NCBI GenBank assembly: GCA_009840355.1
Contig: VXNZ01000013.1
Coordinates: 1-46,492 of the forward strand
DNA length: 46,492 bases
Source: Chloroflexota bacterium
GTDB taxonomy: Bacteria; Chloroflexota; Dehalococcoidia; Lucifugimonadales; JADFKI01
Reading direction: 5' to 3'
Below, one piece after another: positions 1 through 8,611 of the stretch (its first letter is position 1; each line of letters starts with the position of its first letter). The translations under genes were made by a program, and so were the position numbers. The notes under the pieces are model-generated. The model was not told the DNA's origin. It saw only the letters and a program-made list of their open reading frames with translations, and made no database searches.

Positions 1-2
1 AC

Positions 3-182
3 GCAATGGCATTCGCCACCTGTGGCCCCAACGACCCCGACCCCGAAGACGAGCAAGACAAACTCGACGGCAATCTGACCCGCTACAACCTCGTAGGGGC
101 GACCGGCCGGTCGTCCCACACCGCAGCAGCCCAAGTCCCCACTCCCAGGCTAACCGTCCCCATCAACAACCGCAGCCCCTAA
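3..182 (+). CDS. Partial C-terminal end of an unknown protein
   Basis: An open frame enters from the left edge and ends at TAA 180-182. The reading is rich in Asp, Pro and Asn and closes with NNRSP. No domain is recognisable and the start lies outside the window. It may be the tail of a real gene or only an open frame; GC-rich DNA readily gives frames of this length. Confidence 0.3.
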   Translation, partial: AMAFATCGPNDPDPEDEQDKLDGNLTRYNLVGATGRSSHTAAAQVPTPRLTVPINNRSP

Positions 183-233
183 AAGCCCGGTATTCTCACT
201 ATGCAGTGGTTTTCAGTTCGTCATTCCTGAGAA

Positions 234-256
234 GCATGTCCCTGCGAAGGCAGGGA
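234..256. repeat. 23-bp hairpin repeat, copy 1
   Basis: The core is a small hairpin, TCCCTG-N6-CAGGGA. The same 23 bases occur inverted and without mismatch at 40290-40312. The surroundings (about 209-270) resemble the common GTCATTCC...GGAATCCAG type of intergenic element. The rest of 183-438 holds no convincing gene. Confidence 0.75.
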
Positions 257-438
257 GCAGGAATCCAGTGGCGCAATATCGCAAAACCACCTGAACGGAA
301 ACGCCATCTACCGCAACCGCACGCACGCCACACGCCATGCCCACCCGCGCGCGCAACTCCGCACGCAGTCTCATATCCTCGCCGATTCCATGCTAATATA
401 CGCACGCGATATATCAGTAACATGGAGGGTAACTAGAT

Positions 439-1524
439 ATGAGCAATAAGGTTAAGGCTGTCATAGCTGGGGCGAAGGGCGAAGCGGTTTCGCTGCAGAC
501 GATCATTGTGCCGGACCCCGGACCGGGCGAGGTGCTGGTTCGCGTGCTGGCGTGCGGGGTGTGCCATACGGACTTACACTATCGCGAAGGCGCGATTACG
601 GACGAGTTCCCATTCATGCTGGGGCACGAAGCGGCGGGCATAGTGCAGAAGGTGGGTGATAGCGTAACGAATGTGGAAGCCGGCGATTTCGTGATAATCG
701 CGTGGCGCGCGCCGTGCGGCAACTGCCGCTCATGTCTGCGCGGTCGCCCGTGGTACTGCTTCGACAGCGCCAACGCACGGCAGCCGATGACGCTGGAAGA
801 CGGCACCGTTTTGTCGCCCGCGCTCGGCATCGGCGCGTTCGCAGAGCTGACGCTGGTCGCCGCGGGACAGGCGGTCAAGGTGAACTCCGACGCGTCGGCG
901 GCTGCGGCAGGGCTGGTTGGCTGCGGCATAATGGCGGGGCTTGGTGCGGCGGTGAACACGGGCGGCGTGTCACGCGGCGATTCGGTCGCGGTGTTCGGCT
1001 GCGGCGGCGTCGGCGATGCGGCTATCGCAGGCGCGCAGCTGGCTGGAGCACACACCATCATCGGTGTGGACATAGACGACCGCAAGCTGGAATGGGCAAA
1101 GGAATTCGGCGCCACGCACACCGTCAACGCGGCGCAGACGGACGCAGTCGAAGCAATTCGGAACATGACGGGCGGCAACGGCGTGGATGTGGCGATCGAA
1201 GCGGTAGGCAATCCGCTAACCTACGAGCAGGCATTCTACGCGCGCGACCACGCGGGAACCGTGGTGATGGTCGGCGTTCCTGATCCGCAGATGAAGATTG
1301 AGCTGCCGATGATTGAGATATTCGGCAGGGGCGGCTCACTCAAGTCGTCGTGGTACGGCGATTGTCTGCCCACGCGCGACTTTCCGATGTTCATCGACCT
1401 GTATATGCAGGGGCGGCTCGACCTAGACATGTTCGTGTCCGAGACCATCGCGCTCGACGATGTGGAAGAGGCGTTCCACAAGATGGAGCGCGGCGAAGTG
1501 CTGCGCTCGGTGGTCGTCCTGTAA
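439..1524 (+). CDS. S-(hydroxymethyl)mycothiol dehydrogenase-like zinc alcohol dehydrogenase
   Basis: 361-residue medium-chain zinc dehydrogenase. Catalytic zinc ligands are visible at Cys42 (GVCHTD) and His63 (LGHEAAG). The structural zinc lobe has Cys93, Cys96, Cys99 and Cys107. A GCGGVG Rossmann turn follows near residue 190. As I recall it, actinobacterial MscR, the NAD/mycothiol-dependent formaldehyde dehydrogenase, shares most of its sequence with this protein, including NEFP-like and SSWYGDC stretches. The family oxidises the formaldehyde-thiol adduct in the cytosol. Mycothiol is not generally expected in Chloroflexota, so the true thiol cofactor is open; a general alcohol dehydrogenase is the alternative. 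Start: ATG preceded by GGAGG at about 423-427, with a somewhat long spacing. Confidence 0.85.
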   Translation: MSNKVKAVIAGAKGEAVSLQTIIVPDPGPGEVLVRVLACGVCHTDLHYREGAITDEFPFMLGHEAAGIVQKVGDSVTNVEAGDFVIIAWRAPCGNCRSCLRGRPWYCFDSANARQPMTLEDGTVLSPALGIGAFAELTLVAAGQAVKVNSDASAAAAGLVGCGIMAGLGAAVNTGGVSRGDSVAVFGCGGVGDAAIAGAQLAGAHTIIGVDIDDRKLEWAKEFGATHTVNAAQTDAVEAIRNMTGGNGVDVAIEAVGNPLTYEQAFYARDHAGTVVMVGVPDPQMKIELPMIEIFGRGGSLKSSWYGDCLPTRDFPMFIDLYMQGRLDLDMFVSETIALDDVEEAFHKMERGEVLRSVVVL

Positions 1525-1534
1525 TCACGGAGTT

Positions 1535-1828
1535 ATGCTAGACTTTGAAGAGGTCATCAACGCGGATTTCGAGTGCAGCGAAGAGAAGAACGATTGGCTG
1601 AAGCGCACGCGCAGGCTTTCGTTTGAGGGTGCGGTGCGCCATATCCGGCAGCGTGAGATTCTGGATGCCGACGACCATCCGAATCAAGAGCGGTATCCCG
1701 GGCAAGTCATGATAGTAGTGAATATCGAGAATTACGCTCATTTGGTTCCGGCGGTAAAGACAGGCTCAGGCTACTTTCTGAAAACAGTTATTCCCAGTCG
1801 AAAGGCTACACGCGACTACCTCAGGTAG
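1535..1828 (+). CDS. Small toxin-like protein (BrnT/DUF4258-like), first gene of a TA-like pair
   Basis: 97 residues beginning MLDFEEV. A longer frame exists upstream, but the ATG at 1535, 10 bases after the dehydrogenase stop and preceded by GGAG, is the sensible start. The central HPNQERYPGQ and the tail LKTVIPSRKATRDYL are typical of small proteins annotated as toxins next to a short acidic antitoxin. They resemble BrnT/DUF4258 ribonuclease-like toxins, but I cannot confirm the family from sequence alone. The partner starts 13 bases downstream. The close spacing to the dehydrogenase may be a chance insertion site. Confidence 0.6.
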   Translation: MLDFEEVINADFECSEEKNDWLKRTRRLSFEGAVRHIRQREILDADDHPNQERYPGQVMIVVNIENYAHLVPAVKTGSGYFLKTVIPSRKATRDYLR

Positions 1829-1841
1829 CGAAGGGGGAACA

Positions 1842-2069
1842 ATGGACAAGATAGAGCGAAAAGAGATTCTCTTTCCGGGAGATCCCGGTTTTGAGTATTT
1901 CGACGACGAAGAGCGTGAGTTGATAGAGTCATACGAGCGCGGCGAGTGGCAGCACATTGAAAATCAGGAAGCGGCGAAAGCATACTTCCAGAAAATCGCA
2001 GAGCGCACTTTGGAACGCCTAGAGCGCGAGAAAAATGCGGAAAAACCCGCGCAGGACGCCGCCGACTAA
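1842..2069 (+). CDS. Putative antitoxin partner of the preceding gene
   Basis: 75 residues, strongly charged. It has a 'DEERELIESYERGEW' type motif near residues 24-38, as found in antitoxins paired with BrnT/DUF4258-like toxins, and a basic/acidic helical tail. The start is supported by an AAGGGGG Shine-Dalgarno sequence just upstream. The final four bases overlap the end of the convergent aldo/keto reductase gene. No DNA-binding fold is obvious within its length, so autoregulation cannot be claimed. Confidence 0.6.
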   Translation: MDKIERKEILFPGDPGFEYFDDEERELIESYERGEWQHIENQEAAKAYFQKIAERTLERLEREKNAEKPAQDAAD

Positions 2070-3010
2070 GCATACTCCGCAATGTCGCCGAACAGGGTTT
2101 TGAGCCGCGTACTGTCTTCTTTAGGCAGGCGCGGCTCTTGTAGCGCCGCGATGTTCGCGTCCAAGTGCGCCATGCTGGATGTGCCGGTGATTACGCTGGC
2201 GATCGCCGGATGCTCTGCGGCGAACTTGTACGCGGCGCTGACCACGGAATCGACATCGCCGCGAACCAGCCAGCCTAGCGGGTCGCTCGCGGGCACGCTG
2301 TCATGCGCGATGTATCCCACAATCTTCCACTCTGCAATTAGCTGCTCAAGCAGCGCGGGCACGGGCAGTTTGATGCGCACGGACGCCATGTTTAGCACGC
2401 CAATGTCATGTTCCATCGCCAAGGGCAGTGCTTCCTTCGCGGCAATCTGGTTCAGGATGCCGTACTTGAGCATCACAACATCCCAGAAGTAAGGATCGGT
2501 CCGCATTGCCACGGGCAGGACTTCCTGCGCCGGATCGACGATGTAACGCGTGCTGAATCCCTTGAAGCGCACCTTGCCTTGCTCGCAAAGGCGTTCCAGA
2601 GTTTGCGCGAACCGCTCCATCACGCTGTCGTACTCGGCGGCGAGTATGCCGTGAATCATCATCACATCCACATAATCGGTGTTGAGCCGTGTCAGGCTGC
2701 GCTCGACCGATTCGGCGAACGCGGCGGCATCCCTGCCCACGCCTCCACCGCTGTGGTACGACCACTTCGTAACGAGATGATACGAGTCGCGTGGCACGCC
2801 TTGCAGCGCCTCGCCGAGAATAATCTCGCTTTCGCCATAGCCCTCGTGCGTGTCGAACAGATTGACGACAAGTTCAAGGCAGCGTCGCACAAGCGCGGTC
2901 TGCTGCCGCTGCTCCAAGCCCTTACGCTGCCCAAACTGGCTTGGCCCGCCCGTGCCAAAGCTCGCCAACGACACTTTCAACCCAGTCTTGCCTAATGTTC
3001 GGTACTTCAT
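2066..3010 (-). CDS. Aldo/keto reductase
   Basis: 314 residues, the usual size for a TIM-barrel aldo/keto reductase. The catalytic tetrad can be read as Asp53, Tyr58 (FDTHEGYGESE), Lys82 (TKW) and His120 (VDVMMIH). The start MKYRTLGKTGLKVS is the classical N-terminal beta-hairpin of the family. AAGGAGAG sits four bases before the ATG. NADPH-dependent carbonyl or alcohol oxidoreduction in the cytosol is expected; the substrate is unknown. It converges on the antitoxin-like gene with a 4-base overlap, so the two transcripts must interfere at their ends. Confidence 0.9.
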   Translation of the reverse strand: MKYRTLGKTGLKVSLASFGTGGPSQFGQRKGLEQRQQTALVRRCLELVVNLFDTHEGYGESEIILGEALQGVPRDSYHLVTKWSYHSGGGVGRDAAAFAESVERSLTRLNTDYVDVMMIHGILAAEYDSVMERFAQTLERLCEQGKVRFKGFSTRYIVDPAQEVLPVAMRTDPYFWDVVMLKYGILNQIAAKEALPLAMEHDIGVLNMASVRIKLPVPALLEQLIAEWKIVGYIAHDSVPASDPLGWLVRGDVDSVVSAAYKFAAEHPAIASVITGTSSMAHLDANIAALQEPRLPKEDSTRLKTLFGDIAEYA

Positions 3011-3116
3011 ACGGCTCTCCTTGAAATATACCCTCGCGGAAGGTTCTCAAAGCCCCTTCCTCATTGACGAAGAATGCTAGGTATGATGGGGACTTAACCC
3101 TACATCAACACCATCA

Positions 3117-4427
3117 TCACGCATCCAATTCCCGTATCTGCTTGGCGAATATGTAGAATGCAGCGGCTAGAATTGTCGCGATGATGCCCATTGCCAAGAG
3201 CGCCATGGACACCGATGTGAGTCTGGCGAACCAGCCTATGGCGAAGCTGGATATAATGACGCCACCCATGCTGTAGCGCTGTAGGCTGGTTACGCGACTC
3301 CTCATATCATCCGACACCAGCAGCTGCATCAGAGTGCCGTTGGTCGTGCGAAATGCGGTCTGCGTGCTGGCGAAGAGCATTATCAACAGGAATGCCAGAG
3401 GCAAGATTATGGCATACGAGAATAGCAGTATGAATATGGAGCTGCCCAGTGCGCACCACAGCACGATATTGCCTTTCTTGAAGACGAAGCCGAACGATGC
3501 GATGAAAAGCGCCATCAGCAGCCCTCCCAGGCCGTTGATAGCGAGGAAGTAGCCGCCGACATCCGCGCCGCGCCGCAGAATTTCGTCCGTGAAGACGGGC
3601 AGCAAGAACATCACCGGCTGTAGTATCGTGTTCGGGATGAAGCCCAGCATCGTCAGGTAGAGCAGCACGCGCTTGTCTTTCCAGACATAGGTGAACCCGC
3701 CAATCAGGTCCGACAGGAACGATGTGTTCGTCCTTGCCCGCCTTGCCTGCGCGTATGGTGTCTTGATGGGCAGGAAGACAAGTATCGTGCCGAGGTACAG
3801 CAGCGATTCGAGCGTGAAATTCCAGAAGAAACCAAGCGTGGTGATGAGTATGCCACCGATGAACGGTCCTATCATGCGCGTGCCGGGTATTGTCAGCACA
3901 TTCGTGGCGAAGGCGTGCGCCATAGCGTGTCGCGGCACGGTGTTCGCAACCAGCGCCATGCGGCTGTTCTGGCTGATGGATACGCATACACCGCTCACGA
4001 ATACATAAATATACGCGTGCCAGACCGTTACGAGCTGCTGCCCGACCATAACGGCGAACAGGAACGAGAACGCCGCCATGAACGCCTGTATGCCGATGAC
4101 CAGCTTGCGCCTGTCCATGCGGTCGCCCAGCGTACCGGCTATTGGCGCCATTATTAGGCCGGGCAGCAGGCTCATTCCGCCCACCGTTACCACGAACAGC
4201 GTTGACGTCGATGAACCGGATGTCAGCCCGCGCACCAGCCAGCCGACGGTCAGCAGCTGCAGCCACTGCGCATTGTTCGCGAAGAAGTTGCCAATCCACA
4301 GGTAGCGGTAGTCCGTGTATGCGAACGAGTCGAATGTCCGCATGCGCGGAATCCGCACGCTGAATCGTGGTTTCGGGCGCGCTCTGAGCGTGGACGGCTG
4401 CTCTGTTGTGGTATCCTGCGTGCTCAT
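3117..4427 (-). CDS. MFS transporter (MFS_3 / EntS-like), second of a tandem pair
   Basis: 436 residues with about twelve membrane segments. It carries the conserved opening DYRYLWIGNFFANNAQW, GDRMDRR in loop 2-3 and TIPGTRMIGPFIGG in the middle, as in the PF05977 group of drug/siderophore exporters. A longer frame to 4484 exists, but ATG 4427 lies four bases after the stop of the upstream paralog and is preferred. It is highly similar along its length to the gene at 4432-5739, so this is a tandem duplication. Being last in a unit headed by an MR/MLE enzyme, it may carry a sugar acid or its product; the direction of transport cannot be inferred. Confidence 0.85.
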   Translation of the reverse strand: MSTQDTTTEQPSTLRARPKPRFSVRIPRMRTFDSFAYTDYRYLWIGNFFANNAQWLQLLTVGWLVRGLTSGSSTSTLFVVTVGGMSLLPGLIMAPIAGTLGDRMDRRKLVIGIQAFMAAFSFLFAVMVGQQLVTVWHAYIYVFVSGVCVSISQNSRMALVANTVPRHAMAHAFATNVLTIPGTRMIGPFIGGILITTLGFFWNFTLESLLYLGTILVFLPIKTPYAQARRARTNTSFLSDLIGGFTYVWKDKRVLLYLTMLGFIPNTILQPVMFLLPVFTDEILRRGADVGGYFLAINGLGGLLMALFIASFGFVFKKGNIVLWCALGSSIFILLFSYAIILPLAFLLIMLFASTQTAFRTTNGTLMQLLVSDDMRSRVTSLQRYSMGGVIISSFAIGWFARLTSVSMALLAMGIIATILAAAFYIFAKQIRELDA

Positions 4428-4431
4428 GCGA

Positions 4432-5739
4432 CTATGCGTCCAGCTCGCGAATCTGGTCGCCGAAGACCCAGAATAGCAGCCCAACGACCAAGCCGATGAT
4501 GCCCATCGCCGTGAGCGCGATCGATACCGATGTTATCTCCGCGAACCAGCCGACGACCAGGCTGAATATGACCACACCTCCCATGCTGTAGCGTTGCAGG
4601 CTCATTACGCGGCTTCGCATTTCGTCGGGCGCAATCAGCGTTTGGAGGGTTACGGTCGCGGTTCTGAACGCAGTCTGGCTTGGCGCGAACAGCATTATCA
4701 GCAGCATCGCAAGCGGCAGCAGTGCAGCATACGCGAACAGCAAGATGAACACCGAACTGACCATGGCAGCAACGAGAATTATCTTGCCCTTGGGGAATAT
4801 GAATCCGAACGATGCGATGAAGAACGCCATCAGCAGCCCGCCCAAGCCGTTGATGGCGACAAGGTATCCGCCAACATCCGCGCCGCTGCGCAGCACCTCG
4901 CTGGTGAACACTGGCAGTAGGAACATTACCGGCTCTAGTATCGTGTTCGGCACGAATCCGATTATCGTGATGTACAGCAACACGCGCTTGTCCCGCCAGA
5001 CATAGACGAAGCCCGCGACCAAGTCCGCGATGAATGAGACATCTTTCGGCGCGGTTCTGCGCTCGACATACGGCGTTTTCATCGGCATATACGCAATCAC
5101 CGTACCAAGATATAGCAGCGATTCGAGCGTGAAGTTCCAGAAGAAACCCAGCGTTGTGATGAGTATGCCGCCGATGAATGGTCCTATCATGCGCGTGCCG
5201 GGTATCGTCAGCACATTCGTGGCGAAAGCGTTGGCCATAGATGCGCGCGGCACCGTGTTGGCGATGAGCGCCATGCGGTTCGTCTGCGTTATGGACAGAC
5301 AAATGCCGCCGAGGAACACGTACATATACACATGGTAGTGCGATACTAGCTGCTGCCCGACGAGCACCGCGAACAGGAATGAGAACATCGCCATGAAGCT
5401 CTGAATGCCGATAATCAGCTTGCGCCTGTCCATACGGTCGCCGAGGGTGCCGGCGATGGGCGCCATTATCAAGCCGGGCAGCATAGCCATGCCGCCGACC
5501 GTTACGACCAAGAATGTCGAATACGGCGAGTTCTCTGTGAGACTGCGGACAAGCCAGCCAGCCGTGAGCATTTGCAGCCACAGCGCGTTGTTAGAGCAGA
5601 AGTCTCCAACCCATAGCAAGCGGAAGTTCGGATACGCCCGCAGCGAGTCGAGCGTCTGCATTCTGGGTATGCGTATCCGCCGAGACGACCTGCCATCGGG
5701 CGATCCGCGAGCAACGGACGCGGATCCGGATGATCTCAT
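4432..5739 (-). CDS. MFS transporter (MFS_3 / EntS-like), first of a tandem pair
   Basis: 435 residues and twelve predicted membrane segments, a close paralog of the next gene. ATG 5739 overlaps the TGA of the upstream MR/MLE gene (ATGA, 5736-5739), a classical coupling arrangement, and is chosen over an in-frame GTG at 5748. Motifs shared with its twin include GDRMDRRKL and FFWNFTLESLLYLGT. The cytosolic N-terminus is Arg/Ser-rich and differs from that of the twin. Co-translation with the enolase-superfamily enzyme points to a linked metabolic role rather than stand-alone drug efflux. Confidence 0.85.
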   Translation of the reverse strand: MRSSGSASVARGSPDGRSSRRIRIPRMQTLDSLRAYPNFRLLWVGDFCSNNALWLQMLTAGWLVRSLTENSPYSTFLVVTVGGMAMLPGLIMAPIAGTLGDRMDRRKLIIGIQSFMAMFSFLFAVLVGQQLVSHYHVYMYVFLGGICLSITQTNRMALIANTVPRASMANAFATNVLTIPGTRMIGPFIGGILITTLGFFWNFTLESLLYLGTVIAYMPMKTPYVERRTAPKDVSFIADLVAGFVYVWRDKRVLLYITIIGFVPNTILEPVMFLLPVFTSEVLRSGADVGGYLVAINGLGGLLMAFFIASFGFIFPKGKIILVAAMVSSVFILLFAYAALLPLAMLLIMLFAPSQTAFRTATVTLQTLIAPDEMRSRVMSLQRYSMGGVVIFSLVVGWFAEITSVSIALTAMGIIGLVVGLLFWVFGDQIRELDA

Positions 5740-6839
5740 ACTGCCCACTGCTTGATGGCTGCCGGGTCGAGCTCAAGCCCCAAGCCCGGCTTGTCCGGAT
5801 AAGGCGCCCACATGCCGTCTTTCTGCTGCGGAAACTCGGTGTACCACACACGGTCGCCTTCTAGTCCGGTGTTCATATACTCGACGACCTTGAGGTTCGG
5901 CGTGGCGCAGGCGAGATGCAGGTGAACCAGCTGCACTGCATGCGGCGCGACCGGCAGGTTGAACGCGTGCGCGACATGCGCGACCTTCATCCACTCAGTA
6001 ACGCCACCAACCCTGCCGACATCCGGCTGCACAATGTCCGCGCCACCCGACGCGATAAGTTCGCGGAAGCCGTGCTTCGTGTACTCGTGCTCGCCGGTTG
6101 CTACCGGAATGTTGATCGCGTGGCTGACTTCCGCAAGCCCTTGCACATCGTCCGCAATCAGCGGTTCTTCAAACCAGCCGACCTGATACTGTTCGAACTC
6201 GCGCGCCATGTAAATCGCCTGCTTGGGGTAGTAGCCGTTATTGGCGTCGATATATATGGCGACATCGTCACCGAGCGCCCCGCGAACCGCCGCAAGCCGC
6301 TGAATGTCCTCGCGCTCGGACTGCCCGAAGTCCTTGCCAACCTTCATCTTCACGCGCGGAATGCCCTGTTCGGCGTAGCCCACCATCTCCGCTATCAGTT
6401 CCTGCTCGCTGAAGTTCGTCCAGCCGCCGCTGCCGTATATCGGCACGGACTCGCGATACGGTCCCAGCAGCTTGAACAGCGGCACGCCTAGCGCCTTCGC
6501 CTTCAAGTCCCACAAGCCAATGTCGATGGCGGATATAGCGCAGAACGCGACGCCCTTGCGCCCGTATCCGCGCACCTGCCAGAACATCTCGTTCCATAGC
6601 TGCTCGATGTTGAATGGGTCCTTGCCAAGCAGCAGATTGCGCAAAGCCAGTACAACCTGCCGCACGCCCGGCGACGACTGCCCGATGCCCAGTCCCTCTA
6701 CGCCTTCGTCCGTGCGAATGTGTACGAAGAGCTGCCCGCGACCACCTGCGCCCGGCGGTGGCATGGGAATTGTGGCATCCTGGATCGGATTAGTGTGCGG
6801 ATAATTGAGCTGCGTGGTGGTAATGTCAACGATCTGCAT
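5736..6839 (-). CDS. Mandelate racemase / muconate lactonizing enzyme family protein (enolase superfamily)
   Basis: 367 residues: capping domain (about 1-120) and modified TIM barrel. Active-site elements are the KMK pair Lys164/Lys166, metal ligands Asp198 (DANNG), Glu224 (FEEP) and Glu250 (TGE), and the barrel-end Asp273 and His300 (APHAVQ). Lys plus His bases are typical of acid-sugar dehydratases and racemases; the exact substrate cannot be read. ATG 6839 (MQIVDI) is preferred over TTG 6863; GGAG lies 11 bases before it. It heads a three-gene unit with two MFS transporters and is divergent from a GarR-like reductase, which supports sugar-acid catabolism. Confidence 0.85.
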   Translation of the reverse strand: MQIVDITTTQLNYPHTNPIQDATIPMPPPGAGGRGQLFVHIRTDEGVEGLGIGQSSPGVRQVVLALRNLLLGKDPFNIEQLWNEMFWQVRGYGRKGVAFCAISAIDIGLWDLKAKALGVPLFKLLGPYRESVPIYGSGGWTNFSEQELIAEMVGYAEQGIPRVKMKVGKDFGQSEREDIQRLAAVRGALGDDVAIYIDANNGYYPKQAIYMAREFEQYQVGWFEEPLIADDVQGLAEVSHAINIPVATGEHEYTKHGFRELIASGGADIVQPDVGRVGGVTEWMKVAHVAHAFNLPVAPHAVQLVHLHLACATPNLKVVEYMNTGLEGDRVWYTEFPQQKDGMWAPYPDKPGLGLELDPAAIKQWAV

Positions 6840-6995
6840 CTGCGGCAATGCTCCAGCGTGCAAGGAAGTACGAACAACATCACAGAGTATATCACCATTG
6901 ACCGCAGGCTATCAGCACGCCTACCTTGTCGACCTGTCGCCTGCCAAATGGGATGGTTGCCGGAAGGTATTCCCATCTGCCGCGCTATGCCGCAC

Positions 6996-7025
6996 TTGAC
7001 CATACACGCCCCGTAGTCTGATAAT
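6996..7025 (+). promoter_or_regulatory. Putative sigma70-type promoter for garR
   Basis: TTGACC at 6996-7001 and GATAAT at 7020-7025, separated by 18 bases. It lies in the spacer between the divergent MR/MLE gene and garR, about 70 bases before the garR start. Confidence 0.5.
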
Positions 7026-7097
7026 GGCAAGGACACTTTGCATAAGATAATGGCGTCAATGGGCAGACCGAAAGGCGCCGTTCGAAAGGAGCGAACA

Positions 7098-7982
7098 ATG
7101 GCAGATATAGGATTCATCGGACTGGGGATTATGGGCAGGCCGATGGTGCGAAACCTGATGAAAGCGGGTAACACCGTAACGGTGTACGACATCGTCGGCA
7201 CTGCCATCGAAGAGATGGCAACCGAGGGCGCTATTCCTGCGTCGTCTTCGAGTGAAGTTGCGGAGAAGAACTCGCTAATTATCACGATGGTCCCCGACTC
7301 GGCGGACTCCGAAGCGGCGATACTCGGCGCGAACGGCGTGCTAGAGGGAGCGGCGTCCGGCTCGGTCGTCATCGACATGAGCTCGATCGCGCCTGCATCC
7401 TCGCAGAAGATAGCGGCGGGCTGCGAGGCGCAGGGCGTGGATTTCCTTGATGCGCCGGTCAGCGGCGGCGAACCGGGTGCAATTTCCGGCACGCTCGCCA
7501 TTATGGTCGGCGGCAAGAAGGATGTGTATGACAAGTATGTGGATGTGTTCGCGCCGATGGGCAACGCCACATTCTGCGGCGACTACGGTGCGGGCAACAC
7601 GACAAAGCTGGCGAACCAGATTATCGTCGCCATCAACATCGCTGCCGTCGGCGAGGCGCTGGTGCTGTCGAAGAAGGCGGGCCTTGACCCGAATGTCGTA
7701 TTTGAGGCAATCAGGGGCGGACTCGCGGGCAGCACGGTGCTGAACGCCAAAGCGCCGATGATGATCGAGGGCAACTTCACGCCCGGATTCCGCATCAACC
7801 TGCACCAGAAAGACCTGAACAACGCCCTGCAGACGGCGCGCGAGCTTAGCGTGCCGCTGCCCTTCACCGCGCTGGCGCAGCAGATTATCGGCTCGCTGAT
7901 GAACGAAGGCAAGGGCGCATCCGACCACTCCGCAATCGCCAACTTCATCGAAGACATGGCGCAGACAAAGATTAGCGGCTAG
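7098..7982 (+). CDS. garR: 2-hydroxy-3-oxopropionate (tartronate semialdehyde) reductase
   Basis: 294 residues of the beta-hydroxyacid dehydrogenase family. The N-terminal dinucleotide motif is GFIGLGIMGRP (residues 5-15). The substrate motif is DAPVSGGEPGA (118-128) and the catalytic Lys170 sits in GNTTKLANQ. The AIRGGLAGSTVLNAKAP stretch and the C-terminus closely match Escherichia coli GarR as I know it, so the specific name is reasonable; 3-hydroxyisobutyrate dehydrogenase is the alternative. It makes D-glycerate from tartronate semialdehyde in glucarate/galactarate and glyoxylate pathways. The start is fixed by AAAGGAG seven bases before ATG 7098; an upstream in-frame ATG at 7038 lacks this. 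Confidence 0.85.
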   Translation: MADIGFIGLGIMGRPMVRNLMKAGNTVTVYDIVGTAIEEMATEGAIPASSSSEVAEKNSLIITMVPDSADSEAAILGANGVLEGAASGSVVIDMSSIAPASSQKIAAGCEAQGVDFLDAPVSGGEPGAISGTLAIMVGGKKDVYDKYVDVFAPMGNATFCGDYGAGNTTKLANQIIVAINIAAVGEALVLSKKAGLDPNVVFEAIRGGLAGSTVLNAKAPMMIEGNFTPGFRINLHQKDLNNALQTARELSVPLPFTALAQQIIGSLMNEGKGASDHSAIANFIEDMAQTKISG

Positions 7983-8016
7983 CGACCCGCACACTTCCGG
8001 CAGACGATTTCAACAT

Positions 8017-8060
8017 CCCTTCCCCCGAAGGCTAAGGGGGAAGGGAAGGATGGGGGTGAA
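8017..8060. repeat. G/C-run palindromic intergenic repeat (CCTTCCCCC family)
   Basis: CCCTTCCCCC, a short loop, then GGGGGAAGGG, followed by AGGATGGGGGTGAAAG. Further copies or fragments lie at 23717-23742, 34372-34392, 35864-35902, 39885-39908, 40396-40423 and 43774-43814. This copy supplies an in-frame ATG (8050) upstream of the next gene. Confidence 0.75.
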
Positions 8061-8067
8061 AGAGGCA

Positions 8068-8610
8068 ATGGTCACCACTACCCGCCTGATGACATACGAA
8101 GACTACGCCAAGATGCCCGACGACGAGCGCTGGGAGCTGATTAACGGGGAGTTGATTGTGGTTCCAGGGGCTAATTTCGACCATCAAAGGAATCAGGCGA
8201 AGCTAGGGAGGTGGATGTTGCCGTTCGTGGATGAGCGCAATCTTGGCGTCGTCTTGTTCTCCCCGTTTGATGTGAAGCTGTCAGACACCGATGTAGTGCA
8301 GCCCGATGTGATGTTCATATCAAAGGAACGGGAGCATATCATCACCGGAGCATATCTGGAAGGAGCTCCCGACCTAGTGGTCGAAATCCTATCTCCGTCA
8401 ACATCGCGCCGCGACTGGAACGAAAAACGCGAACTCTACGCTCTGCACGGTGTCAAAGAATATTTGGTAATGGACCCGTCCAACAAGATTGTGTGGCGTT
8501 TGACACTGAAGGACGGTGCATTGGAAATCGAACAGACTTACTACGAAGGCGACACCGTAACATCGACCGTGCTTGAAGGATTCAGCATCGCGGTGGACGA
8601 CATATTCTAG
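8068..8610 (+). CDS. Uma2 family (DUF820) restriction-endonuclease-fold protein
   Basis: 180 residues. It has the typical Uma2 order: YEDYAKMPDDERWELINGE at the N-terminus, then VQPDVMFI, APDLVVEILSPST and YLVMDP. These carry the PD-(D/E)xK-like acidic and Lys residues (Asp in QPDV, Glu in VEIL, Lys in EKRELY). The family is common as solitary genes in Cyanobacteria and Chloroflexota; its cellular role is not established. ATG 8068 is preferred because the ATG at 8050 lies inside a dispersed repeat. The stop is followed after one base by aroQ, so the two are probably co-transcribed. Confidence 0.8.
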   Translation: MVTTTRLMTYEDYAKMPDDERWELINGELIVVPGANFDHQRNQAKLGRWMLPFVDERNLGVVLFSPFDVKLSDTDVVQPDVMFISKEREHIITGAYLEGAPDLVVEILSPSTSRRDWNEKRELYALHGVKEYLVMDPSNKIVWRLTLKDGALEIEQTYYEGDTVTSTVLEGFSIAVDDIF

Positions 8611-8611
8611 T

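Noticed and set aside
199-436. Two short frames on opposite strands
   Set aside because: They run through a hairpin repeat and lack Shine-Dalgarno signals or conserved features.
3307-4299. Second long minus-strand frame (330 codons)
   Set aside because: Alternate-frame shadow of the other MFS gene.
4424-5581. Long minus-strand frame (385 codons) across the MFS gene
   Set aside because: It is an out-of-frame reading of the same-strand transporter gene; composition is Arg/His/Ala-rich and lacks any domain.
6698-7570. Minus-strand frame of 290 codons
   Set aside because: Antisense to garR and the divergent spacer; no motifs.
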